Positions 40,537-48,786 of a DNA stretch of 64,000 nt are shown here, one piece after another. The first letter of the stretch is position 1. Every line of letters starts with the position of its first letter. The stretch lies in assembly GCA_963730535.1 (NCBI GenBank), contig CAVSRU010000007.1, positions 1 through 64,000 on the forward strand, written 5' to 3'. The notes below the pieces were generated by a model, which saw nothing but the letters and a program-made list of their open reading frames with translations, ran no database searches and was not told where the DNA came from. A program made the position numbers and the translations under genes. This DNA comes from DASSUW01 sp963730535 (GTDB taxonomy: Bacteria > Actinomycetota > Thermoleophilia > Solirubrobacterales > Solirubrobacteraceae).

Positions 40537-41367
40537 ATGGGCGAGTGGGTCCTCCGTGAGCGCTTCGCGACCGAGACGGGGGACATCGCTTGGGATCGAC
40601 TCGGGGAGGGGCCACCGGTGGTGATGGTGCACGGCACGCCGTGGTCGTCGTGGACGTGGCGGCGAATCGCTGTACGCGTGGCGGAGCGCTTCAGCGTGTA
40701 CGTATTCGACCTGCTCGGCTTCGGCGCGTCCGACCAGCGGCGTGGACAAGACGTATCGCTGGCCGGCCACGGAGCTCGCCTGGCCGCGCTGCTCGAGTTC
40801 TGGGGACTCGACCAGCCGGCGGTCATCGCCCACGACATCGGCGGAGCGACGGCATTGCGCGCGCACCTCTTGCATCACCGCAAGGTCGCGGCTCTCGCGC
40901 TTGTCGACGTGGTCGCGCTTGCGCCGTGGGGCTCGCCGTTCTACCGACTGGTGCGCGACCACGACACGGTGTTCGAGCAGCTCCCCGCCGCCATGCACGA
41001 GGGGGTGCTGCGTGCCTATGTCGGGACGGCGCAGCCGCGGCCGCTGAATCGCGACGTAGAGGACGCCCTCATCGCGCCGTGGCTCGGTCCCGCCGGGCAG
41101 TCGGCGTTCTACCGCCAGATCGCGCAGGGCGACCAGCGCCATACCGACGACATCGAGCCGCTGTTAGACCAGATCACCGCGCCGACGCTGGTTATCTGGG
41201 GCGGAGCCGACCCCTGGATCCCCGCGGCGCAGGGCACCGAGCTGGTCCGGCGGATCCCAGCCGCCCAGCTCGCACTGCTGCCCACAGCGGGTCACCTCGT
41301 TCAAGAGGACCAGCCAGACGAACTCACCCGGTTGCTCAGCGAACACCTTGACACCGCGTTCACCTAG
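40537..41367 (+). CDS. Alpha/beta hydrolase, Asp-nucleophile (dehalogenase/epoxide hydrolase-like)
   Basis: This 276-residue hydrolase has oxyanion loop HGTP (32-35) and nucleophile elbow AHDIGGATAL with D100 instead of the usual serine. Its acid is D225 (WGGADPWIP) and base H253 (TAGHLVQED). An aspartate nucleophile is characteristic of haloalkane and fluoroacetate dehalogenases and epoxide hydrolases. The cap region between about 125 and 210 is helical. The start MGEWVLRERF is preferred to the longer frame because homology begins there. It could act on environmental halo compounds or epoxides. Confidence 0.8.
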   Translation: MGEWVLRERFATETGDIAWDRLGEGPPVVMVHGTPWSSWTWRRIAVRVAERFSVYVFDLLGFGASDQRRGQDVSLAGHGARLAALLEFWGLDQPAVIAHDIGGATALRAHLLHHRKVAALALVDVVALAPWGSPFYRLVRDHDTVFEQLPAAMHEGVLRAYVGTAQPRPLNRDVEDALIAPWLGPAGQSAFYRQIAQGDQRHTDDIEPLLDQITAPTLVIWGGADPWIPAAQGTELVRRIPAAQLALLPTAGHLVQEDQPDELTRLLSEHLDTAFT

Positions 41368-41408
41368 TCCGGCGGTGCGTCGCGAGCAGGCTCATGTGCG
41401 TCACGACG

Positions 41409-42176
41409 CTAGGTAGTCGAGTCGAGCCATTGCTCGAACGTCGGGCCGGCGAGGACGGCGTCGGGGCCGGGCAGCAGGGCGCCCGAGGCGTATAGGGCCT
41501 GCTCGGGGTCGTCCGGGTCGCTCACGGCCTCGATCCGGACCGCGTCACCCCGGCGGGCGACGAGCAGTCTCGCCACGTCGACGAGGCTCTCCTCCCGCGG
41601 GCCGGCGATCTCCGGGATCGCGTTCTCCGGGGCGGGCGCCGATCCGTTCACGAGCTCGGCGAGCCCCTCCGCGACGGTCCTCGCGGCGACCAGCTGTGTG
41701 CGCATCTGGGGCACGTAGATGACGTCCCCCTGCCGGCCCCACTCGAGGAACGGCGGCACGAACTCGTGGAACTGCGCCGCCCGCAGGATGCGGACCGGGA
41801 TCGGGCCCGACCGCATCGTCTCCTCGTGGGGCACCTTCGACGCGATGTAGCCCTTGGTGAACCGGTCGGCTCCGATGATCGACACCACGACGATCCGCTG
41901 TACGCCGGTCCGCTGGCCCACCTCTTGGAGGTTGCGTGCCGCGGCGAGGAAGAACTCCGTGGCCGGCTCCTGCTCGCCCGTCGGCCACGAGGCTGCGTCG
42001 ACGACGCACTCCACGCCTGCCAGAGCCTCGCTCAGGCCCTCGCCGGTGACCACGTCCACCCCGGTCGACCGGGACATCGGGACGACGTCGTGGCCCGCCT
42101 CCTCTAGCACCTCGACGGTATGGCGACCGACTCTGCCGGTCGCTCCGGCCACGGCAATCTTCGTGCGCTGTTGCAT
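41409..42176 (-). CDS. NmrA-like atypical SDR
   Basis: This 255-residue NAD(P)-binding protein starts MQQRTKIAVAGATGRVGRHT (GxxGxxG). It contains VECVVDAASWPTGEQEPATE and GVQRIVVVSIIGADRFTKGY, the pattern of NmrA/SDR_a5 redox sensors and atypical reductases. A catalytic tyrosine triad is not obvious, so it may sense NADP rather than react. It follows the ECF sigma factor and precedes nothing on its strand nearby. Confidence 0.75.
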   Translation of the reverse strand: MQQRTKIAVAGATGRVGRHTVEVLEEAGHDVVPMSRSTGVDVVTGEGLSEALAGVECVVDAASWPTGEQEPATEFFLAAARNLQEVGQRTGVQRIVVVSIIGADRFTKGYIASKVPHEETMRSGPIPVRILRAAQFHEFVPPFLEWGRQGDVIYVPQMRTQLVAARTVAEGLAELVNGSAPAPENAIPEIAGPREESLVDVARLLVARRGDAVRIEAVSDPDDPEQALYASGALLPGPDAVLAGPTFEQWLDSTT

Positions 42177-42240
42177 GAGGGTCTCCTTCGTCAGATCCGT
42201 TCAACCAGACGACGAACGGCAGGTGCGCGCGGGGACAGCT

Positions 42241-43431
42241 CTAGAGCGTGGAGGGGCCGCCGACCTCCTCGATCCGGACGCGTAGAAAGCGGCGCTCAGG
42301 TTCGGCTCGTGCCAGTTCCAGCGCCCGCTCGAATGCTGCGCGAGCCTCGTCGAGCCGGTCCAACCGCCGCAACAGTTCCGCGCGGGTCGAGTGGAAGTAC
42401 TGGTAGCCGTCGAGGTCGAGCCTCTCAAGGAGCGCGAGCCCGGCTTCCGGCCTGTCCGCCTCGGCGACCGCGATCGCGCGGTTCACCTCAACGACCGGTG
42501 AGCCCGTCAGCCGCGCGAGCTCGGCATACAGCGCGGCGATTTCGGTCCAGTCCAATGGATCGTCGCAGTGAAGCGCCGCGATGGCCGCCTGGATCACGTA
42601 CGAGCCGCGGCCGCGCAGCGCGAGCGCCAGGTCGAGCAACTCGCGCCCGCGCGCGATCTGCGCCTCGTTCCAGCGCGAACGGTCCTGGTCGGGGAGGAGC
42701 ACGAGCTCGCCGTTCTCGAAGCGGGCGTCTCGTCGCGCGTCCGTGATCAGCATCAACGCGAGCAGAGCTTGCACCTCGGGCTCGTCGGGCATCAACTCCG
42801 CGAGGGCGCCGCCGAGACGAATCGCCTCCGATGCCAGGTCAATGCGGCCCTCGTATCCCTCGTTGAAGATCAGGTAGACGACGCTGAGCACCGCGGCCAG
42901 CCGTCCCGGCAGGAGGTGCGCAGGCGGCACGCTGAACGGGATCCCGGCCCGCTTGATCTTCCCCTTCGCGCGCGACAGCCGCCGCTTCATCGTCTCGGAC
43001 TCGACGAGGAAGGCACGGGCGATCTCCTCGGTCGTGAGCCCGCCCAGTGCTCGCAGCGTGAGCGCCACTTGCGCCTCGAGCGCAAGTGCCGGATGGCAGC
43101 ACGTGAAGATCAGCTCGAGGCGCTCGTCCGGAAACGACGTCTCCTCGAGCTCGGGCTCGTCCATGGTGGCCTCTACCGTCTCCTGTGCCTCGAGCAGCTT
43201 CGTCTTCTCGGCGAGCGTGGCTTCGCGTCGGATGCGGTCGATTGCGCGGTTGCGAGCGGTGATCGTGAGCCATGCGCCCGGGCTGGGCGGCATGCCTTCG
43301 CGTGGCCAGCGCTCCGCCGCGACGGCGAATGCCTCCTGTGTCGCCTCCTCCGCGAGATCGAAGTCGCCGAACTGGCCGACGAGCGTCGCGAGGACGCGGC
43401 TCCACTCATCGCGGAAGACCTCGTCGACCAG
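42241..43431 (-). CDS. ECF sigma factor, ECF42-like with C-terminal TPR extension
   Basis: This 396-residue sigma factor has region 2 (FGDFDLAEEATQEAFAVAAE, then WLTITARNRAIDRIRREATL) and region 4 (LTTEEIARAFLVESETMKRR, then LSRAKGKIKRAGI). A long helical extension follows (AIAVAEADRPEAGLALLERL, DEARAAFERALELARAEPER) that fits the TPR of ECF42 sigma factors. The preceding gene encodes the DGPF partner typical of that group. No ATG, GTG or TTG occurs in the frame before region 2. The likeliest starts are CTG (43431, used here) or ATA (43440), just after the upstream stop. Confidence 0.85.
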   Translation of the reverse strand: MVDEVFRDEWSRVLATLVGQFGDFDLAEEATQEAFAVAAERWPREGMPPSPGAWLTITARNRAIDRIRREATLAEKTKLLEAQETVEATMDEPELEETSFPDERLELIFTCCHPALALEAQVALTLRALGGLTTEEIARAFLVESETMKRRLSRAKGKIKRAGIPFSVPPAHLLPGRLAAVLSVVYLIFNEGYEGRIDLASEAIRLGGALAELMPDEPEVQALLALMLITDARRDARFENGELVLLPDQDRSRWNEAQIARGRELLDLALALRGRGSYVIQAAIAALHCDDPLDWTEIAALYAELARLTGSPVVEVNRAIAVAEADRPEAGLALLERLDLDGYQYFHSTRAELLRRLDRLDEARAAFERALELARAEPERRFLRVRIEEVGGPSTL

Positions 43432-43436
43432 CGCGC

Positions 43437-43772
43437 CTATCGCTCCACGAGTGGACGCACCTCAACGGCGCCGCCCATGCGGGCCGCCGGAACACGCGCG
43501 GCAAGGGCCGTCGCCGCGTCGAGGTTGTCCGCCTCGAGCAGGTAGAGGCCCCCGATGAACTCCTTGGCGTCGACGAAAGGACCGTCGCTCAGGAGCGCCT
43601 CGCCGTTCTGCACGCGGACGGTCGTCGCCGACTCCGTGCCCTGCAGCTGCATGCCGTCGAGAACACCGGGCTCATCGAAGATCGCGTCGTACTCGCCGAT
43701 GACCGACTTGAGCTGGTCTTCCGGAACGTCACGCAGTTCCGGCGAGCTGTAGATCAACAGCGCGTACTTCAT
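43437..43772 (-). CDS. YCII/DGPF domain protein
   Basis: This 111-residue protein starts MKYALLIYSSPELRDVPEDQ and carries the diagnostic DGPFVDAKEFIGGLYLLEAD. It is a small ferredoxin-like fold with DGPF motif, a standard partner of ECF42 sigma factors. Its stop TAG touches the start region of the sigma gene, so both are translated together. A role as signal module or regulator of the sigma factor is accepted for the family but not proven in detail. Confidence 0.85.
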   Translation of the reverse strand: MKYALLIYSSPELRDVPEDQLKSVIGEYDAIFDEPGVLDGMQLQGTESATTVRVQNGEALLSDGPFVDAKEFIGGLYLLEADNLDAATALAARVPAARMGGAVEVRPLVER

Positions 43773-43844
43773 GGCTGCCTCCTCGAGAGTCGTTTAACCC
43801 TACGACGAACGGGCCGCCCCTGAGGGGACAGGGCGCCGGACTGG

Positions 43845-44015
43845 TCAGGCGGCGGCTCGCAGAACCACGCCCTGGGCCCTGTCCACCGGGGGGATGTGGT
43901 GATTCCCCTTGAACCGGTCGTCCGGGTCCCAGGTCCCCTTCACCTCGCGCAGGCGGCGCCACGTGGCTTGCGTCGGCGGGCTCCTCGGCGTCGGACGCCT
44001 GGTCGAGCACCGTGT
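43845..44015 (-). pseudogene. 3' relic of a berberine-bridge type FAD oxidase
   Basis: The final codons read ATWRRLREVKGTWDPDDRFK, then GNHHIPP, a near-perfect BBE-domain ending of FAD-linked oxidoreductases. Just upstream, another frame reads NTVLDQASDAEEPADAS, which should join it. A shift near 43963 therefore breaks the frame. Nothing of the FAD-binding domain remains. It is a short, frameshifted gene remnant. Confidence 0.6.
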
Positions 44016-44101
44016 TCGGCGTCGCGGGCGCCGAGCCGCACGGCGCGACGCGCTGCGCTTCGAATGCGCGTTGAAGTCCTGGGTTAGCGTCCGGTTTCCG
44101 C

Positions 44102-44836
44102 TCACATGTCCTGCGCGGTGGGGCGTACGAGGATCTCGTTGAGCGTCACGCGCTGCGGCCGGCTGACGGCGAAGGCGATGACGTCGGCGATGTCCTGTGC
44201 GGGGATCCCGATTTCGGCGGTCGCTTCCTCGGCCGCCTGCTTGCTGCCGGGGTGGGTGATGTGGTCGGCCAGCTCGGTCGTGATGGCGCCGGGCTCGATG
44301 ACCGTCACGCGGATGTCGGGCTGCAGCTCGACGCGCAGGGCCTCGGACCAGCCGTTGATCCCCCACTTGGTCGCCGCGTAGGCGGCGAAGCCCGCCGGCG
44401 CGACGCGACCAGCGACCGAGGAGATGTTCACCAGGTCGCCGCCGCCGTTTCGGAGCTGGTCGAGGAAGACCTCGGTGGCGGTCATCGCGCCGAGCAGGTT
44501 GGTCTCGACCATGCGCCGGTGCTCTTCGCGCTGATCGGAGCCGAACGGCGCCGTCAGCATGACGCCGGCGTTGTTGACGAGGATGTCCGCGCCGCCCAGT
44601 TCCCGCTGGACGCGGTCGGCTGCGGCGACGACCGATTCGCGGTCGGTGACGTCGGCCTCGACGGCGATCGCGCCGCCTCCGAGCTCGTCGGCCAGCGCCT
44701 GGATACGGTCGGCGCGGCGGGCGACCAGCGCGACCCGGTGGCCGTCGGCGGCCAGCGCACGGGCGGTCGCCTCGCCGATGCCCGACGAGGCGCCCGTGAC
44801 GACGGCCGTGCGGCCGACGTGCTGATCGCTGCTCAT
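44102..44836 (-). CDS. Short-chain dehydrogenase/reductase
   Basis: This 244-residue classical SDR has cofactor motif TAVVTGASSGIGEATARALA, NNAG (VNNAGVMLTAPF), catalytic Ser in ISSVAGRVAPAGFAAYAATK and catalytic Tyr-Lys of YAATK. It probably reduces or oxidises a carbonyl with NADP. It overlaps by four bases the end of a second SDR gene upstream, so both are translated together, probably under the divergent MmyB-like regulator. Substrate is unknown. Confidence 0.85.
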   Translation of the reverse strand: MSSDQHVGRTAVVTGASSGIGEATARALAADGHRVALVARRADRIQALADELGGGAIAVEADVTDRESVVAAADRVQRELGGADILVNNAGVMLTAPFGSDQREEHRRMVETNLLGAMTATEVFLDQLRNGGGDLVNISSVAGRVAPAGFAAYAATKWGINGWSEALRVELQPDIRVTVIEPGAITTELADHITHPGSKQAAEEATAEIGIPAQDIADVIAFAVSRPQRVTLNEILVRPTAQDM

Positions 44837-45684
44837 GCCGTGGCCTCCTCGAGCGCCAGGGATGACGACAGGTCGCGGTAGGCGTCGATCTGCCGCTGCC
44901 GTTCGGCGAGCTTCTCCTCGGCCTGCGCGATCGCGTCGGCGCCGGCGATGAACCGGAACGGCGGCTGCTCGTCGTCGGTGATGGTCAGCAGCGCCTGGGC
45001 GAGCTTGGCCGGGTCGCCGCCCTGCTGGCCGTTCATGCCGTCCCAGAACTCGCGCTGGGCGGCGTTGCGCTCGGCGTAGTCCTCGATCGATGCGGGGGCG
45101 TAGTTCGTCGACTCCTTCGTGAGCAGCTCGGTGCGGAAGAACCCGGGGTTGACGACCGTCGTGTGGATGCCGAACGGCTCGACCTCGGGGGCGAGCGACT
45201 CCATCCAGCCGTCGACGCCGAACTTCGACGCGGCGTAGGCGGTGCCGTACTCGAAGCCGGCGAAGCCCGCGGACGACGAGATCGTCACGACGTGCCCGGA
45301 GCGCTGCTCGCGCATGACCGGCAGGACGGCGCGAGTGACATTCATCGGGCCGATGAGGCTCGTCGTGATCTGCCGATCCATCTGCTCAGGCGTGAGCTCC
45401 TCGAAGAAGCCCGCGTAGAAGCTGGCGGCGTTGTTGACGAGCACGTCGATGCCGCCGAAGCGGTCAACAGCGGCCTTGACGGCCGCCTCGGCGTCCTGCG
45501 TGCTGGTGACGTCGAGCTTGACGACGAGCAGGCGGTCCGCGTCGCCGACGGCCTTGGCGACGGCGTCGCGGTTGCGGCCGGTGGCGACGACGTTGTAGCC
45601 GGCAGCAAGCGCGGCCTTGGCGATGTCGACCCCCATTCCACGGCCGGCGCCGGTGATGAGCCAGGTCTTGTTCTCGGTGGTCAT
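44833..45684 (-). CDS. Short-chain dehydrogenase/reductase
   Basis: This 283-residue classical SDR has NKTWLITGAGRGMGVDIAKA (TGxGxGMG), VNNAASFYAG, a Ser in VVTISSSAGFAGFEYG and YAASK. The start MTTENKT is preferred over the upstream M. It is slightly longer than standard due to a C-terminal helix (AQAEEKLAERQRQIDAYRDL). It leads the two-gene SDR unit and is divergent from the MmyB-like regulator with a gap of 102 bases. Confidence 0.85.
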   Translation of the reverse strand: MTTENKTWLITGAGRGMGVDIAKAALAAGYNVVATGRNRDAVAKAVGDADRLLVVKLDVTSTQDAEAAVKAAVDRFGGIDVLVNNAASFYAGFFEELTPEQMDRQITTSLIGPMNVTRAVLPVMREQRSGHVVTISSSAGFAGFEYGTAYAASKFGVDGWMESLAPEVEPFGIHTTVVNPGFFRTELLTKESTNYAPASIEDYAERNAAQREFWDGMNGQQGGDPAKLAQALLTITDDEQPPFRFIAGADAIAQAEEKLAERQRQIDAYRDLSSSLALEEATA

Positions 45685-45786
45685 GGCGTCCAGCAAAGCG
45701 CGGATCTGGAGAAGGTGGGAGTCCCTGTTGAGAGAGGTACTGGCAGGGTCCCCCAGGCGAGCGTCGCCGGGTCTAGGCTGGTTTCC

Positions 45787-46665
45787 GTGGAGACGAAGGC
45801 GGAGATCCGTGAGTTCCTGACCTCCCGCCGCGCCCGGGTCACGCCCGAGCAGGTCGGGTTGTCGACGTACGGTGCTCGTCGCGTTCCCGGACTGCGCCGC
45901 GAAGAGGTCGCGGTCCTGGCCGGCGTGAGCGTTCCGTACTACACGCGCCTGGAACGCGGAGACATGAGCGGCGCCTCCGAGAGCGTGCTGGAGGCTCTAG
46001 CCCGAGCGCTCCAGCTCGACGACGCCGAGCGCGCTCACCTCCTCGATCTCGCCCGCGCCGCCCAGCCGGCCGGGGCGCGCCCGCGCCGCCGCCAGGCCAA
46101 GCCACGCATCCGGCCGGAGATCCAGTGGACGCTCGACGCGATCACCGGGGCCGCCGCGTACGTGGGCAACGATCGCCTCGACATCCTCGCCACCAACCAA
46201 CTTGGGCGCGCGCTGTTCTCCGAGCTGTACGCCGCCCCCACCCGGCCGGCCAACCACGCCCGGTTCGTCTTCCTCGACCCGCGCGCCGAGACGTTCTACG
46301 CCGACTGGGATCGCGCCGCCCGCGAGACCGCCGCGATCCTGCGCTCTGCCGCAGGCCGCGACCCGCACGACCGCGACCTATCGGACCTCGTCGGCGAGCT
46401 CGCCACGCAGAGTGAGGCGTTCCGTACCCACTGGGCCGCACACAACGTGCGCTTCCACGCCACCGCGGTCAAGCACTTCCACCACCCCGTCGTCGGCGAC
46501 CTCAGCCTCAGCTTCAACCGCCTGGACGTCGCCGCCGACCACGGGCTGACGCTCTTTACGTACGCCGCCGAGCCCGGCTCTCGATCCGAGGAGGCCTTGA
46601 ATCTCCTCGGCAGCTGGGCGGCCACGCTCGACCAGGCTGAGTCGGCGCGCGCGACCTCGCGATGA
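45787..46665 (+). CDS. XRE-type regulator with MmyB-like ligand domain
   Basis: This 292-residue protein has an N-terminal helix-turn-helix (RVPGLRREEVAVLAGVSVPY, then YTRLERGDMSGASESVLEAL). A MmyB-like transcription-regulator ligand domain follows, with the helices containing HARFVFLDPRAETFYADWDR and TLFTYAAEPGSRSEEALNLL. Members often control a divergent SDR gene in actinobacteria, and here the SDR pair is divergent. GTG is the start at the first residue of the folded domain. Confidence 0.85.
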   Translation: METKAEIREFLTSRRARVTPEQVGLSTYGARRVPGLRREEVAVLAGVSVPYYTRLERGDMSGASESVLEALARALQLDDAERAHLLDLARAAQPAGARPRRRQAKPRIRPEIQWTLDAITGAAAYVGNDRLDILATNQLGRALFSELYAAPTRPANHARFVFLDPRAETFYADWDRAARETAAILRSAAGRDPHDRDLSDLVGELATQSEAFRTHWAAHNVRFHATAVKHFHHPVVGDLSLSFNRLDVAADHGLTLFTYAAEPGSRSEEALNLLGSWAATLDQAESARATSR

Positions 46666-46723
46666 ATTCGCGGGGCGCCCCCGGTCCTAGCGAGCGACAA
46701 GCAAAGCCAAGGGAGACCGACAG

Positions 46724-47296
46724 ATGGCAGCACGGATCGTTGTGACGGAGTTCGTTTCGCTCGACGGCGTGATGGAGGCACCGGGAGGCGAACCGGACTT
46801 CAAGTACCCCGGGTGGACCTTCGAGTTCGACCGCGGTGACGACGGCAACCAGTTCAAGCTCGACGAGACGATGCAGGCCGACGCCCTGCTGCTCGGACGC
46901 CGCACCTACGAGAGCTTCGCCGGCGCCTGGCCGCATCGCGAAGGCGAGTTCGCCGACAAGTTCAACGAGATGCCGAAGTTCGTCGTCTCGACCACGCTGA
47001 AGGACCCGGACTGGAACAACACGACGGTCCTGGGTAGCGGCGACGCGACGGCGCAGGTGCGCAAGCTCAAGGAGGAGTTCGACGGCGAGCTCCAGGTGCC
47101 GGGCAGCCACCGGCTCGTCCATGAGCTGATCGAGAGCGACCTCGTCGACCAGATCAACCTGATGGTCTTCCCGGTGATCCTCGGGACGGGCAAGAAGGCC
47201 TTCGAGGAGACGCCCGAGCGGCGCAAGCTCCGGCTCACGGAATCGAAGATCGTTGGCGACGGCGTCGTCGTGCTGGTCTACGAGCGGGCGGCCTGA
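46724..47296 (+). CDS. RibD C-terminal-like dihydrofolate reductase family protein
   Basis: This 190-residue protein starts MAARIVVTEFVSLDGVMEAP. It contains ALLLGRRTYESFAGAWPHRE and VVSTTLKDPDWNNTTVLGSG. GSHRLVHELIESDLVDQINL and MVFPVILGTGKKAFEETPER follow. This is the DHFR/RibD_C fold used by many NADPH reductases of pterin or flavin precursors; the exact substrate is unknown. GGGAG lies before the ATG. It follows the MmyB-like regulator by 58 bases in the same direction. Confidence 0.8.
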   Translation: MAARIVVTEFVSLDGVMEAPGGEPDFKYPGWTFEFDRGDDGNQFKLDETMQADALLLGRRTYESFAGAWPHREGEFADKFNEMPKFVVSTTLKDPDWNNTTVLGSGDATAQVRKLKEEFDGELQVPGSHRLVHELIESDLVDQINLMVFPVILGTGKKAFEETPERRKLRLTESKIVGDGVVVLVYERAA

Positions 47297-47379
47297 AACG
47301 TTGCAGCGCGTGCGCGAGCGCTGACCGGGTACACGAGAGGAAGCGTTTCCCTCGAGCCTCCATCAAAGGATCCGGCGCG

Positions 47380-47565
47380 ATGACCGACCATGAGGAACGG
47401 CCCCCGAACGCGTTGGCCCACGGGCCGGTGAAGAGCGACGACATCGAGCGCGTGCGACGTGACGTAGACGAGTCCGACGCGCGTGTCGCGCACGAGACGA
47501 AGACCACGGCTGCGCGCCGGGAGCGGGAGCTCCGTCGCGAGGCGGAGCGCAGGCGAGACACATAG
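47380..47565 (+). CDS. Small charged hypothetical protein
   Basis: This 61-residue, highly charged protein reads MTDHEERPPNALAHGPVKSD, then DIERVRRDVDESDARVAHET and ends REAERRRDT. It is predicted to be a helix with heptad-like charges. No family is recognised. It fits exactly between the reductase and the truncated VOC gene and has good codon use, though no strong ribosome binding site is obvious. Confidence 0.5.
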   Translation: MTDHEERPPNALAHGPVKSDDIERVRRDVDESDARVAHETKTTAARRERELRREAERRRDT

Positions 47566-47583
47566 CCGTAGGACGCTGGTGCG

Positions 47584-47835
47584 GTGGCCGTTGCTCTCTT
47601 CGCCGGAATCCGAGTCCGCGAGTTCGCGGCGGCGCGCTCGTGGTATGAGCGGCTCCTGGGAGATCCGTCGTTCTTCCCGCACGCGACGGAGGCGGTCTGG
47701 ATCCTGGCTGAAGACCGGTCCGTCTACATCGTGGAGGACGCCGAGCGCGAGACCTACTCCAACGGCGTCCGCAAGGCGATCTACCGCGATGACGACGGGA
47801 ACGAGATCGGCTTCGGCGGCCCGCCCGCTCGGTAA
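47584..47835 (+). CDS. Truncated VOC/glyoxalase-like protein
   Basis: The 83-residue protein starts at GTG with AVALFAGIRVREFAAARSWY, then ERLLGDPSFFPHATEAVWIL and RSVYIVEDAERE. It then jumps directly to TYSNGVRKAIYRDDDGNEIG. VOC proteins normally have about 35 further residues (a strand and helix with LTLLVDDLD-like sequence) between these parts. It looks like an in-frame internal deletion. If expressed, the metal-binding fold would be incomplete. Confidence 0.65.
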   Translation: MAVALFAGIRVREFAAARSWYERLLGDPSFFPHATEAVWILAEDRSVYIVEDAERETYSNGVRKAIYRDDDGNEIGFGGPPAR

Positions 47836-47841
47836 TTCAGC

Positions 47842-48786
47842 TCACGGCGAGGGTACGGCCGGATCGAACGTCTCCCATGTATCGCCGAGGAGGGGGAAGT
47901 CGGTCGACGGGGCCGGTGGCGCGCCCGCCCCGCCGAACACCACGTACCGGTTCCGGGTGGAGTCGAACGCAAGCCCGGCCGCCATCCGGGCCGGGGGCCC
48001 CATGTTCTGGCGCTCGGTCCAGTGCTGGCCGTCCCACTGCCAGGTGCCGCCGAACGGCACCAACGGGCTGGACGACGCGATGCCGCCGCCGAAAAGCAGC
48101 ACGGTGTGTCCGTCGCACTCGGCCGTGACCGCCATGGCCGCGGGTGGGCCGAAGTGTGCGACCTCGGTCCAGGCCGCACCGTCCCACGCCCAGGTGTCGG
48201 CGAGCTCTGCTTGAGTCGGCGGGGCGCTCAGGCCACCGAAGATGAGCACGCGCTCGTTGGCGACGTCGAACGTCATCGCGTGGGTGTACCGCGCGTCCGG
48301 GCCGGTATCGGCGACCTGCGTCCAGTCGGTGCCGTCCCACGCCCAGGTGTCGTCGAGGACGTTGCCCGCGCTGTCGCCCCCGCCGAACACGACGACGTGC
48401 TCGCGCACGGAGTCGTACGCCAGCCCGTGCAGCGCCCGTGAGTCGGGGCCGGTGTCGGCGACCTGCGTCCACTCGGCGCCGTCCCATTCCCACGTGTCCC
48501 CGAGCGCGCTTGCCGCCACGCCGCCGAACAGCACGACTCGCTGGCGTATGGCGTCGAACGCCATGGCGGCGCCGGCTCGTGCCGACGGGCCCATGTCGGA
48601 GACCTGCGTCCAGTCGGCGCCGTCCCAGGACCACGTGTCAGCCAAATTGGCGGCGCCCTCGAGCTGACCGCCGAAGAGCAGAACGCGTTCGCGGGTCGCG
48701 TCGAACGTCATGGCCGGGAAGATCCGGCCAGTCGGACCGATGTCCTGTTTCTGTGTCCACAACAGCGCCATGTGCTCCCCGTTCAT
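47842..48786 (-). CDS. Kelch-repeat beta-propeller protein
   Basis: This 314-residue protein is built of six kelch-type units. Each runs from a segment like AMTFDATRERVLLFGG to DTWSWDGADWTQV. Later copies include AMAFDAIRQRVVLFGG with DTWEWDGAEWTQV, and AMTFDVANERVLIFGG with DTWAWDGAAWTEV. The fifth and sixth are more diverged. It lacks a signal peptide, so it is likely cytoplasmic. The ATG overlaps the stop of the DUF4432 gene by 3 bases, so it is co-translated with it. Confidence 0.8.
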   Translation of the reverse strand: MNGEHMALLWTQKQDIGPTGRIFPAMTFDATRERVLLFGGQLEGAANLADTWSWDGADWTQVSDMGPSARAGAAMAFDAIRQRVVLFGGVAASALGDTWEWDGAEWTQVADTGPDSRALHGLAYDSVREHVVVFGGGDSAGNVLDDTWAWDGTDWTQVADTGPDARYTHAMTFDVANERVLIFGGLSAPPTQAELADTWAWDGAAWTEVAHFGPPAAMAVTAECDGHTVLLFGGGIASSSPLVPFGGTWQWDGQHWTERQNMGPPARMAAGLAFDSTRNRYVVFGGAGAPPAPSTDFPLLGDTWETFDPAVPSP

